From contig NZ_ONDD01000002.1 of assembly GCF_900316465.1 (NCBI RefSeq), forward strand, positions 62,001-126,000: a stretch of DNA of 64,000 nt, written 5' to 3'. The translations under genes were made by a program, and so were the position numbers. Numbering within the stretch: position 1 is the first letter of the stretch; every line of letters begins with the position of its first letter. This DNA comes from an uncultured Fibrobacter sp. (GTDB taxonomy: Bacteria > Fibrobacterota > Fibrobacteria > Fibrobacterales > Fibrobacteraceae). Below are positions 41,211 through 49,271 of the stretch, one piece after another. The notes under the pieces are model-generated. The model was not told the DNA's origin, did not search any database, and saw nothing but the letters and a program-made list of their open reading frames with translations.

Positions 41211-42806
41211 ATGATCGTCATTATTGATAACTACGACTCTTTTACTTACAACGTTTACCAGGCGTTGGCCAAGATTACTACTGAAGAAATCCGCGTGCTC
41301 CGTAGCCGCGAATGCACCATTGCAGACATTGAAAAGCTGAATCCGAGCCGCCTCATCGTGAGCCCGGGCCCGGGCCGCCCCGAAGATGCAGGCGTCTCTG
41401 TGGAAGCCATCAAGCATTTTGCTGGCAAGCTCCCGATTCTCGGCGTGTGCCTCGGCCACCAGGCTATCGGTTACGCCTTTGGCGCCAAGATTGTGCAGGC
41501 CAAGTTCATCAAGCACGGCATCGCCGAAGAAATCGACCTCGACGGCAAGGGTCTCTTCCGCACCATTGGCAAGAAGAACATCTTCACGCGTTACCACAGC
41601 CTCGTCATTGACGAATCGACGCTCTCTTCTGACTTCGAAGTGACCGCCCGCGCTACCGACGGTGACATCATGGGTATTCGCCACAAGACGCTCCCGATTG
41701 AAGGCGTGCAGTTCCACCCGGAATCCATCGCCAGCGGCCGTGCCGACGAATTCTTCAAGGCATTCCTCAACTACCGTCGTGAACCGCTCGACATCCGCGG
41801 AATCTTGAACACGCTTACCGCAGGCAAGGACCTGAGCCGCGAAACCGCCGAAATGTTCATGGAAGACCTGACCGACGGTATCATGGACGAACGCCAGATG
41901 GCCGCAATCCTTACCGCACTTTCTAGCAAGGGCCCCGTGACCGAAGAAATCGCAGGTTGCGCCAAGGTTTTGAGCAGCAAGAAACGCAACTTCCCGTACA
42001 GCGGCGACGAACTCACCGATATCGTGGGTACCGGTGGCGACGGCAAGGGTAGCTTCAACGTGAGCTCGCTCTCCGGTCTTATCGCTGCAAGCTGTGGCGC
42101 CAAGATTGCCAAGCACGGCAACCGCGCTGTTTCCAGCAAGTCCGGTGCCGCAGACTTCTATACCGCAGCCGGCTTCAAGCTGGACATGACTCCGGAAAAA
42201 GCCGCCAGCGTCATCGACAAGACGAACTTCGTGTTCCTCATGGCTCCGGTCTACCACAGCGCCATGCGCTTTGCTGGCCCGGTTCGCGGTGCCCTCGGCG
42301 TCAAAACCATCATGAACCTGCTCGGCCCCCTCACGAACCCGGCCGAAGCCAAGTACCTCATGCTCGGCGTTTACAGCAAGTCGATTCTGGAACCGTTTAC
42401 CAAGGCTGCTAAGTCCCTTGGTGCCAAGCGCGTGATGGTCGCCATCTCCGACGACGGCTACGACGAAATCTCTCCGTGCGTCCCGACGACCATTGCCGAA
42501 ATCCTCGAAGACGGTGAATATCGCGAATACCGCATCGACCCGAAGGACTTCGGCGTCCCGGCCGTGGACCCCGAAGATCTCGCCGGCGGTACGGGCGTGG
42601 ATAACTTCAACCTCGCTCTCGACGTGCTGAACGGCAAGGGCCGCCCGGGCATCAAGTATGCCTGCGCCCTGAACGCTGGAGCCGCCCTCTACATCAGCAA
42701 TAAGGCTGCCAGCATCAAGGAAGGCTTCGACAAGGCCATGAAGGCTATGGAAGACGGCTCCGTTCTCAAGAAGATCGAAGAAGTGAAGGCCGCCACCAAC
42801 GCATAA
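41211..42806 (+). CDS. trpGD: fused anthranilate synthase glutaminase and anthranilate phosphoribosyltransferase
   Basis: 531 residues from MIVIIDNYDSFTYNVYQAL; the longer reading from 41112 overlaps trpE and lacks homology. Residues 1-190 are the class I amidotransferase (SPGPGRPEDAG, catalytic Cys in LGVCLGHQAIGY, His/Glu in GVQFHPESIASG). Residues about 200-531 are TrpD with DIVGTGGDGKGSFNVSS and KHGNRAVSSKSGAAD, the PRPP-binding motifs. The same fusion occurs in E. coli. A terminator follows at 42818-42860. Confidence 0.95.
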   Translation: MIVIIDNYDSFTYNVYQALAKITTEEIRVLRSRECTIADIEKLNPSRLIVSPGPGRPEDAGVSVEAIKHFAGKLPILGVCLGHQAIGYAFGAKIVQAKFIKHGIAEEIDLDGKGLFRTIGKKNIFTRYHSLVIDESTLSSDFEVTARATDGDIMGIRHKTLPIEGVQFHPESIASGRADEFFKAFLNYRREPLDIRGILNTLTAGKDLSRETAEMFMEDLTDGIMDERQMAAILTALSSKGPVTEEIAGCAKVLSSKKRNFPYSGDELTDIVGTGGDGKGSFNVSSLSGLIAASCGAKIAKHGNRAVSSKSGAADFYTAAGFKLDMTPEKAASVIDKTNFVFLMAPVYHSAMRFAGPVRGALGVKTIMNLLGPLTNPAEAKYLMLGVYSKSILEPFTKAAKSLGAKRVMVAISDDGYDEISPCVPTTIAEILEDGEYREYRIDPKDFGVPAVDPEDLAGGTGVDNFNLALDVLNGKGRPGIKYACALNAGAALYISNKAASIKEGFDKAMKAMEDGSVLKKIEEVKAATNA

Positions 42807-42817
42807 TGAAATTAAGG

Positions 42818-42860
42818 CTGGCAAAGGGTTTTATAACCCCTTGCCAGTCTAATAGTTTTT
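42818..42860 (+). terminator. intrinsic terminator after trpGD
   Basis: CTGGCAA (42818-42824) and TTGCCAG (42841-42847) plus GGGTT/AACCC inside, loop TTAT, followed by TCTAATAGTTTTT. The T tract is offset, so termination may be partial. Confidence 0.65.
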
Positions 42861-42945
42861 AGCTATATTTTTATTCCTACTAAAAAACTAGGAAATAAAA
42901 TCACAACGAAAAAACGCAACGATTTTCATCAGGAGGCCGATCCAC

Positions 42946-43872
42946 ATGACTCTACAACAATTACGTTATGCCATCGGCATTGCAGAAACCGGTTCCTTTA
43001 ACAAGGCCGCCGAAAAACTTTATATTTCGCAGCCGTCGCTGACTGCTGCTATTAAAGATCTTGAAGATGAACTGAACATCCTCATCTTCAACCGTACCAG
43101 TCGTGGTGTCAAGCTCACTAATGAAGGCGAAGAATTCATTGCCTACGCCCGCGAACTTTACCACCATTACGAATCGGTGCTCGACAAGTACGGCAAAATC
43201 GGCAAGCGCAAAAAGAAGTTTGGCGTCTCGACGCAGCATTATTCCTTTGCGGTCAAGAGCTTTGTGGAAACCGTCAAGCTCTTCGATACCGACAAGTACG
43301 AATTCGCTATCCGCGAAACCCGCACCAAAGAAGTCATCGAAGATGTGGCCTCTTTCAAGAGCGACATCGGTATCCTTTACCTGAGCGATTTCAACCGCAA
43401 GATTATCATGAACTTGCTGAACGCCCGTGATCTCGCTTTCCATAAGCTCATCGACTGTAAGGCGTATGTGTACCTGTGGAAGGGCCACCCGCTTGCCAAC
43501 AACAAGTTCATTACGCTCGATGAACTGGCCGAATACCCGTGCCTTTCTTTTGAACAGGGTGACAACAGCTCGTTCTATTTTGCCGAAGAAATCCTGAGTA
43601 CGAACGAATACAAGCGTACCATCAAGGCAAACGACCGTGCCACCATGCTGAACTTGATGATTGGCCTGAACGGTTACACGCTTTGCTCCGGCATTATCTG
43701 CGAAGAATTGAACGGCTCCGATTACTTGGCTGTGCCCTTCAAGGACAAGAGCGAAGAATCCCGCCGTGTCATGGAAATCGGCTACATCGCAAAGCGCAAC
43801 ATGCTGCTTGGCTTGGTGGGCGAACGCTATGTTGAAGAACTGCAGCGTTACCTGGCGACCTGTTCGTCGTAA
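42946..43872 (+). CDS. LysR-type transcriptional regulator
   Basis: 308 residues. The N-terminal winged helix-turn-helix (about 1-60) is typical: QLRYAIGIAETGSFNKAAEK and ISQPSLTAAIKDLEDELNI. The effector-binding domain (about 90-295) follows. Its place between trpGD and the permease-trpCF block suggests it controls one of them, but the target is unproven. An AGGAGG site lies 11 bases before the ATG. Confidence 0.9.
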   Translation: MTLQQLRYAIGIAETGSFNKAAEKLYISQPSLTAAIKDLEDELNILIFNRTSRGVKLTNEGEEFIAYARELYHHYESVLDKYGKIGKRKKKFGVSTQHYSFAVKSFVETVKLFDTDKYEFAIRETRTKEVIEDVASFKSDIGILYLSDFNRKIIMNLLNARDLAFHKLIDCKAYVYLWKGHPLANNKFITLDELAEYPCLSFEQGDNSSFYFAEEILSTNEYKRTIKANDRATMLNLMIGLNGYTLCSGIICEELNGSDYLAVPFKDKSEESRRVMEIGYIAKRNMLLGLVGERYVEELQRYLATCSS

Positions 43873-43925
43873 TAGCTACGAACTATAACAGAACATCAAA
43901 AAGAAGTATTAAACTATTCCTTGAG

Positions 43926-43970
43926 TTCTAAGACGGGCTTTACTATTATTGGCTTGTCTTTAGAATTTAT
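43926..43970 (+). promoter_or_regulatory. hairpin in the leader of the permease-trpCF operon
   Basis: TTCTAAGAC (43926-43934) pairs imperfectly with GTCTTTAGAA (43956-43965), with a possible inner GC pair. It ends about 5 bases before the GGAGG ribosome site, so it could regulate translation. No known riboswitch motif (TPP, T-box) and no Trp-rich leader peptide are visible. Confidence 0.4.
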
Positions 43971-43981
43971 GGAGGTGCATT

Positions 43982-45172
43982 GTGGAAAAGCGCACGAATC
44001 TTTTAACGAATGGAGTCATCTGGTTTGGGGTGGCTATCTCGGTTTCTGAAATCGAAGCCGGTATTGAAATTGGGGCCGCCTCCTCTTACGATTCTGTTTG
44101 GCTCCCGCTGATTTTGGGCCATATTCTGGGCGGCATTTTGCTGTTCTTCGTGGGCCTTATCGGCGCCCGCGTCCGCCTGAATGCCATGGAAACGACCGCA
44201 TCTGTCTACGGCTCTTACGGTTCTAAGTTCTTCGCCTCGCTGAACTTGTTCCAGTTGATTGCTTGGATTGCTGTGCTGAATGCGCAAGGGGCGTCTGTCT
44301 TGGCGGGTCTCAATCTCCCGATTTCTTTCCCGCTGACTTGCGTGATTCTTGCGGTGCTGATTGCCATTTGGGTCTTTGTGGGGCTTCGCCGTTTTGCGAA
44401 AGTCACGACGGTGGTGATGGCGGTTCTGACGGTGCTCTTGATTGTGCTGACAGCCAAGTTGTTCAGTGTCGGAACATCGAGTGCGCCTGCTGCAGAACAT
44501 GCGCTGAGCTTCTGGAATATCTTTGAAATTTCGATGGCGCTTCCGCTTTCTTGGTTGCCGGTGATTTCGGACTACACCAAGGATGTCGAAAAGCCGACGC
44601 GCGCTACGGCGGTCTCTGCGATTGCCTACTCGGTGGCAAGTTTCTGGATGTACTTTATTGGGCTTCAGATTGCGGCAGCCGGAGTCGGTAACGATATCGC
44701 CCGCGCCATTTTGCTTGCGGGCCTTGGAATCCCGGGAATCATTATCGTTGTGCTTTCGACTGTGACCACCAACTTCTTGGCGGCTAACTCTGCTGGCGAA
44801 TCGGCCAAGGCCATTGTCCATAAGTTGAATCCGAAAATCACGGGTGTCGTGGTGAGCGGTATCAGCGCAGTCCTTGCCATTTCGGGCATTATGGATCATT
44901 ACATCGGATTCCTTTACCTGATTGCCTCGGTGTTTGCCCCGATGGCTGCCGTACTCCTGGTTTCGTTCTTCTTGGCGAAAAATCACCAGGTGGGCCACAA
45001 GTACTGGATTTTGAACTTGTTCGCATGGCTGGTGGGCTTTGCCGTTTACCAAGTCACGTCGCACCTGGATTCTGTAATACTCGGCCCCACGCTTCTTTCT
45101 ATCCTGGCGTCGGCCTTAATTTCCTATCTTTTCTCTAAAGCCTTGACTTTGAAGCCTAAGGGAAATTCATGA
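43982..45172 (+). CDS. NCS1-family permease resembling CytX
   Basis: 396 residues with about 11 helices, starting at GTG behind GGAGG. The N-terminus (GVIWFGVAISVSEIEAGIEIG), the GHILGGILLFFVGLIGARVR segment and NAMETTASVYGSYGSKFF fit NCS1 cytosine/purine permeases, particularly the CytX group. Related transporters move cytosine, purines or hydroxymethylpyrimidine, so its place in a tryptophan operon is odd. Its stop overlaps the trpCF ATG (ATGA). It may carry tryptophan, indole or an unrelated substrate; it cannot be read from sequence. Confidence 0.8.
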   Translation: MEKRTNLLTNGVIWFGVAISVSEIEAGIEIGAASSYDSVWLPLILGHILGGILLFFVGLIGARVRLNAMETTASVYGSYGSKFFASLNLFQLIAWIAVLNAQGASVLAGLNLPISFPLTCVILAVLIAIWVFVGLRRFAKVTTVVMAVLTVLLIVLTAKLFSVGTSSAPAAEHALSFWNIFEISMALPLSWLPVISDYTKDVEKPTRATAVSAIAYSVASFWMYFIGLQIAAAGVGNDIARAILLAGLGIPGIIIVVLSTVTTNFLAANSAGESAKAIVHKLNPKITGVVVSGISAVLAISGIMDHYIGFLYLIASVFAPMAAVLLVSFFLAKNHQVGHKYWILNLFAWLVGFAVYQVTSHLDSVILGPTLLSILASALISYLFSKALTLKPKGNS

Positions 45173-46662
45173 GCGAAGACATTTTAGCCAAAATCGTACG
45201 TATGCGCCGCGAAGATATTTCGCGGTTGGGTTTGAATTTCGGAATTGAAATTCCCGAAAAACGCCGTGGCGGTCATACCGAATTTCTCGGGAACGCCGGT
45301 GCGATTCTTGAAGTCAAGCGAGCATCGCCTTCTAAGGGCGATATTGCGCCGGACTTGGACCCCGTAGCGCTGGCGACGACTTATGCCGAGGCCCATGCGC
45401 AGGCAGTTTCGGTGCTTACCGAAAGCAATTTCTTTAAGGGTTCGCTCCGCGACTTGATTGCGGTTGCCGACTTGATGGAACGCCGCCGTCAGCAGGGCTT
45501 GCATGCGTGTGCCGTACTTCGCAAAGATTTCCTCTTGTTCGAGGATGAAATCGATATTGCTTACCGCTGCGGTGCCGATGCGGTGCTCTTGATTGCCCGC
45601 ATTCTGGATGATGCCCAACTGGTAAAGATGGCAAAGCGTGCCCAGAGTTTTGATATGCAGGCCTTTGTGGAAGTCCGCGAAACTGATGACCTGCGCAAGC
45701 TGAAATTGGTGACCGAAGCCTTGGGCGATGCTGCCGCCAAGACGGTGGTGGCGGGCGTCAATTCCCGCGACTTGGCTACATTCCATACGGACCCTTTGGT
45801 TCCCGCGTCTATCCGTAGCAAGCTCCCGGCCAAGGCTGTTTTTGAATCGGGGATTTTATGCCCGGCCGATGCGACTTATGCCCGCAACCTTGGCTTCACG
45901 GGAATCCTGGTGGGCGAGGCCGTTGCCAAGAATCCGCCGCTTGCTAAAGAAGTGGTAGGCGCATTTGAATCGGGCTCCGAAAATGCCCGCGGCAAGTTCT
46001 GGAAAAAGTTTGCAGAACGCAAGGCTGCCCAAAAGGCGGGCCCGCTCGTTAAAATTTGTGGCATTACTCGCGACGAAGATGGTAAGCTTGCCGCTGAACT
46101 CGGCGCCGATATGCTCGGCTTTGTATTCAGCACTACCAAGCGCTTGACTACCGAAGAGTTCGTACGCAGCTTTGCTGAAAAGATTGGTTCGAACCGTCCG
46201 ATTCTCGTTGGCGTCATCACCGATCCCGAATCCGTTGAAGGCAAAACCGCTATCAAGCTTGCCAAAGAAGGCGTGCTCGATGCAGTTCAGTTCCACGGTG
46301 TAGCTCCCGAAGCCGAATACAGCGGCTTGCCGCATTACTGTGCCGCCCGCGTGGGCGAGGAATCCGATTTCGACAAGGTTGTTGCTCTCCGCAAGAATGG
46401 TGAACCACGCATTCTCTTAGATGCCAAGGTCGAAGGAATCCCTGGCGGTACGGGCAAGACCATTCCCGAAAACCTGCTTCGCGAAAAAGCGGGTGAGTTA
46501 CCGCTCTGGCTTGCCGGCGGCATCACGCCTGAAAATGTGGGCGCGATTGTCCAAAAGTTCCACCCGGAACTCGTCGATGTCTCCAGCGGTGTCGAAGACG
46601 CCCTCGGAATCAAGAATGCAAAAAAAATAAGCGCGTTGTTTGACGCGCTAAAATCCGTTTAA
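45169..46662 (+). CDS. trpCF: fused indole-3-glycerol-phosphate synthase and phosphoribosylanthranilate isomerase
   Basis: 497 residues. Residues 1-265 are TrpC: AILEVKRASPSKGDI (catalytic Lys), SVLTESNFFKGS, VLRKDFLLFEDEIDI, and VAGVNSRDLATF. Residues about 290-497 are TrpF: LVKICGITRDEDGKLAAE (catalytic Cys), VGVITDPE, ILLDAKVEG (Asp) and LAGGITPENV. The two enzymes catalyse successive steps, isomerisation of PRA then ring closure to IGP. Translationally coupled to the permease. Confidence 0.96.
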   Translation: MSEDILAKIVRMRREDISRLGLNFGIEIPEKRRGGHTEFLGNAGAILEVKRASPSKGDIAPDLDPVALATTYAEAHAQAVSVLTESNFFKGSLRDLIAVADLMERRRQQGLHACAVLRKDFLLFEDEIDIAYRCGADAVLLIARILDDAQLVKMAKRAQSFDMQAFVEVRETDDLRKLKLVTEALGDAAAKTVVAGVNSRDLATFHTDPLVPASIRSKLPAKAVFESGILCPADATYARNLGFTGILVGEAVAKNPPLAKEVVGAFESGSENARGKFWKKFAERKAAQKAGPLVKICGITRDEDGKLAAELGADMLGFVFSTTKRLTTEEFVRSFAEKIGSNRPILVGVITDPESVEGKTAIKLAKEGVLDAVQFHGVAPEAEYSGLPHYCAARVGEESDFDKVVALRKNGEPRILLDAKVEGIPGGTGKTIPENLLREKAGELPLWLAGGITPENVGAIVQKFHPELVDVSSGVEDALGIKNAKKISALFDALKSV

Positions 46663-46684
46663 TTGCGAATTCACAAAAAAAAAG

Positions 46685-46730
46685 AAACCGTCGGCTTTAA
46701 GTGAACCGGCGGTTTAGATGACATTTTTTT
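46685..46730. terminator. intrinsic terminator after trpCF
   Basis: AAACCGTCGG (46685-46694) pairs with CCGGCGGTTT (46106-like arm at 46706-46715) with one G-U; loop of 11; T7 at 46724-46730. It faces the convergent lipoprotein gene and may act both ways. Confidence 0.75.
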
Positions 46731-46746
46731 ATATGACTTCTTTCGG

Positions 46747-47613
46747 CTAATTGTAGCTGATTCGAACAGTCCATTCTAGCTCAAAATCAGTTGCTTCTGT
46801 ATCCGATTGCTTAATGGCCTTATTGATATTTTTTCCTGCATCGCGAATGATGTAGCAATAATAGGATGAGTGGTCAACATTGAGTTCGATTTTGTTACGT
46901 TCAAAAACCAACGGACAAATGTAAATTTCGTTGGCGCCACCGCTGAATTTTTTTGTGAAATACTCGTGTCCACTCCATGTGCCGGCATCTTCTAGCTTAA
47001 ATACGTCTGTTCTGACAGAATCTTTTCGGTTATAGTCAGAGTATGTCTTTATTACGAATGAAATGCTTGGATCTCCGTCGCTGTAGTCGCCCTCGTGCTT
47101 CTTTTGCTTTTCCCAGTTGTCTGTAAGTTGCTTGAACCAAGTCAAGTCTATTTCAACTGTGTAATCCTTGTACAGGTAGGATTGTGCTTCGTCATCATAA
47201 GAGATATCGTTTTCTGTGCTAGAACTGTAACGATAACTTGATGAATAGTAGTCGTACTCATAATTATAAGCAGAGGAACTGGAACTTTTGCGGGAGCTGG
47301 ACGATGTGTTATAGCACTGGTATCCGTAATTTGAACAACACCAGGAATCAGTGTGCGAACTTATTCCGTAGCGGCAATCATATTCATCGTCATTGTCATC
47401 GTAATCGTCGTTGTCGTTGTAATCTTCATCGCGATGACGATCGTAATCATCCTCGTTTTCGTTGAACTTAGTTGCAGCCTCGCCGCGAATGTCTTCCATG
47501 TTGCCTTCTGCGTTGCTAAACGGATTGTCGTCGGAACATGCGAAGAAAAGGGGTAGGCTAGCAAGGAGCAGAATGTGGCCTGCAATATTTTTTTTGTTCT
47601 TGAAAAAGTTCAT
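46747..47613 (-). CDS. Asp/Tyr-rich lipoprotein
   Basis: 288 residues. Signal peptide with a lipobox PLFFAC (Cys near 26). Residues 30-80 are dominated by Asp, Glu, Asn and Tyr (DRHRDEDYNDNDDYDDNDD), then CRYG, CCSNYGYQC and Ser/Tyr blocks (about 100-135). The C-terminal domain (about 145-288; VEIDLTWFKQLTDNWEKQK) looks beta-rich and ends FELEWTVRISYN. No family recognised. It starts 10 bp before the end of the outer-membrane gene, in the same operon. Confidence 0.72.
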   Translation of the reverse strand: MNFFKNKKNIAGHILLLASLPLFFACSDDNPFSNAEGNMEDIRGEAATKFNENEDDYDRHRDEDYNDNDDYDDNDDEYDCRYGISSHTDSWCCSNYGYQCYNTSSSSRKSSSSSAYNYEYDYYSSSYRYSSSTENDISYDDEAQSYLYKDYTVEIDLTWFKQLTDNWEKQKKHEGDYSDGDPSISFVIKTYSDYNRKDSVRTDVFKLEDAGTWSGHEYFTKKFSGGANEIYICPLVFERNKIELNVDHSSYYCYIIRDAGKNINKAIKQSDTEATDFELEWTVRISYN

Positions 47614-47622
47614 AAATGCTCC

Positions 47623-48687
47623 TTAGAATGCAATGTCAAGATTGAGACGCCAGGTGTCAGCCAAAAGTTTGTAGTTCAGAATTTCGTTAGAGTAGGTAAC
47701 GGCGTTGATCAAAAGCATTTGCCATTGAATGGAAAGGTGTCTGGTGAGTTCAATGCCAAAACCGAGATAGCCCAAGAATTCCCAGTCGTTTTCGGTAAAA
47801 GCACCGCTGTTGCTTCCATAATCATCATAGTCGTAAGAGCGACTGCTGTAATTATAATCTTCACTAAATTGCCATTCGTAGTCAAAATCGTAATCAATCC
47901 AGGCGTAAAGGGGCTTGCGAACGTGAATGCTCAAGCTGACATAGGGACTGATGACAAACGGAATTCCGAACCGGAACGTTAATGGAATTTCAGCCATAAG
48001 GTTGTGGTATTCAATAGAAATATCATGGCTATAATGGTAAGCACCCCATCCGACTTCAAGTTCTGAATCCTTAATGTCGCTGTATCCGTGATGATAGACC
48101 ATGTTTAGCCCAGTTTGGAAGCTGATTGATTTCAACATATACCAACGGAGTAAAAAGCCAAGGTTGGCTCCGATGTTGTCAAAGTCTCGGTCGCCCCCAT
48201 GCACATCGTAATCTGCTACTGTGAACTCATCGAATTTTTCAAATGCGAGCGATATGCCGAAATAGAAGGTTCTGTCTTTGGGTTTGTTTTCGGGGACCAG
48301 AGCGGTTTGCTCGTTACTGGTTGTATCAATGAGCTCTGGTTGCTTGATAGAGTCGGCAACGATCGTGTCTTGTGGAACCTCGGCTACAGAATCTTTGGTG
48401 ATGCTGTCTGTTGCTAAGGAGTCTGTTTGTAAAGCTGTTGAGTCCGTGGAGGCTGTTGTGTCAGAAGAAACCTCGTTTTGCACCGTGTCGGTGGACGTTG
48501 AACTTGTTGCTTGGAGTTCCTGACTTAAGCTTTCAAGAATGTCTGAACATTTGCAAAGGGTTTCGACCTTGGCGCATACATCTTGTTTGTCGTTGTTCAT
48601 GCATGATGCACAAAGGTCAAGGCACTTATCCTGGGCAAAAGCGAATGATGCCATAATGGATAGCGCGATTAGTAGAGGCTTTTTCAT
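47623..48687 (-). CDS. outer-membrane beta-barrel protein with Cys-rich N-terminus
   Basis: 354 residues. Cleavable signal peptide (SIMASFAFAQ, cleavage near 19), then a Cys-rich segment (CLDLCASCMNNDKQDVCAKVE), a Ser/Thr/Asp linker (about 55-125), and a barrel domain (about 135-354) of alternating strands such as FYFGISLAFEKFDEF and SISFQTGLNMVYHHGY, ending in the Phe typical of outer-membrane barrels (LNLDIAF). An acidic loop (SYDYDDYGSNSG) echoes the Asp/Tyr-rich lipoprotein downstream. Function unknown. Confidence 0.75.
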   Translation of the reverse strand: MKKPLLIALSIMASFAFAQDKCLDLCASCMNNDKQDVCAKVETLCKCSDILESLSQELQATSSTSTDTVQNEVSSDTTASTDSTALQTDSLATDSITKDSVAEVPQDTIVADSIKQPELIDTTSNEQTALVPENKPKDRTFYFGISLAFEKFDEFTVADYDVHGGDRDFDNIGANLGFLLRWYMLKSISFQTGLNMVYHHGYSDIKDSELEVGWGAYHYSHDISIEYHNLMAEIPLTFRFGIPFVISPYVSLSIHVRKPLYAWIDYDFDYEWQFSEDYNYSSRSYDYDDYGSNSGAFTENDWEFLGYLGFGIELTRHLSIQWQMLLINAVTYSNEILNYKLLADTWRLNLDIAF

Positions 48688-48889
48688 ATTGTCTCCGATT
48701 GTCTATACAAGATCTTTGTAAATATAATTAAATGTTTGCTTGGCTCCAAATTTTGTGGAGAATCAAAATTTATGACATGATTTTAATCACTAAGGCCTTT
48801 GTTTGTGTTTTTTTGCCCCAAATGGCCGAATTTAGGCCTTTTTGTACAAATTATGAAAGAATTTTTTACAAAAATCTTACGCTAACCTA

Positions 48890-48918
48890 TTGACAGACAA
48901 CGAATTAGTATATATATT
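48890..48918 (+). promoter_or_regulatory. promoter of the first trpB leader unit
   Basis: TTGACA (48890-48895), 17 bp, TATATT (48913-48918). The leader ATG is 12 bases after the -10 box, so the 5' UTR should be about 6 bases. Bases 48688-48889 upstream carry no recognised gene. Confidence 0.7.
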
Positions 48919-48930
48919 GAAGACATAAAG

Positions 48931-48996
48931 ATGAAATTGGCAATCCGCTTTGACGCTAGCGCCGCTATCGACGAGGTTCTCAAAGAAGGGATTTAG
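48931..48996 (+). CDS. leader-like peptide without Trp codons
   Basis: 21 residues (MKLAIRFDASAAIDEV...), start TAAAG-ATG, stop TAG 48994-48996. It matches the N-terminal pattern of the real trpB leader downstream (AIRF) and is followed by an intrinsic terminator and the shared TTTCATCAAGTGTTT. It has no Trp; Ala and Ile are enriched. A small real peptide is likely because both ends and the terminator fit. Confidence 0.55.
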   Translation: MKLAIRFDASAAIDEVLKEGI

Positions 48997-49025
48997 GCAT
49001 TGCCATTTCATCAAGTGTTTAACAG

Positions 49026-49060
49026 AAGACTCTCGATCGTCGAGAGTCTTCACTTTTTTT
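49026..49060 (+). terminator. intrinsic terminator of the Trp-free leader unit
   Basis: Perfect 11-bp stem AAGACTCTCGA (49026-49036) and TCGAGAGTCTT (49040-49050), loop TCG, then CACTTTTTTT. Confidence 0.9.
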
Positions 49061-49072
49061 GAGCTGTACCCC

Positions 49073-49101
49073 TTGCCATGTTAAGGAGACATTCCTAAAT
49101 T
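49073..49101 (+). promoter_or_regulatory. promoter of the trpB leader (leaderless start)
   Basis: TTGCCA (49073-49078), 17 bp, TAAATT (49096-49101), then ATG 7 bases after. The -35 box is identical to that of trpE. Confidence 0.6.
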
Positions 49102-49108
49102 AGGGCGC

Positions 49109-49165
49109 ATGAAGATGAATTCAGCAATCCGTTTCAACCGTTGGTGGTGGGGCTCTACTAAATAG
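49109..49165 (+). CDS. trpL: trp leader peptide with three Trp codons (trpB attenuator)
   Basis: MKMNSAIRFNRWWWGSTK, 18 residues; TGG codons at 49142-49150 and TAG at 49163-49165. Three Trp in a row is a strong attenuation sensor. Confidence 0.9.
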   Translation: MKMNSAIRFNRWWWGSTK

Positions 49166-49236
49166 AGTCCGTTTTGCTGATTTCATCAAGTGTTTTGTAA
49201 AAGGCTTTCGGACTCCCGAAGGCCTTTAATTTTTTA
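49150..49236 (+). terminator. trpB attenuator
   Basis: Pause stem GGGCTCT (49150-49156) with AGAGTCC (49164-49170). Antiterminator GAGTCCG (49165-49171) with CGGACTC (49209-49215), perfect. Terminator AAAGGCTTTCGG (about 49200-49211) with CCGAAGGCCTTT (49216-49227), loop ACTC, then TAATTTTTT. Confidence 0.88.
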
Positions 49237-49271
49237 CCCCGAGATTTTAAACCTAAACCCCAGAACCCAAT

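Noticed and set aside
41097..42824. 575-residue minus-strand ORF opposite trpGD
   Set aside because: Shadow of a well-supported gene.
43873..43981. TPP or T-box riboswitch upstream of the permease
   Set aside because: No CUGAGA or T-box sequence and too short; only a simple hairpin is visible.
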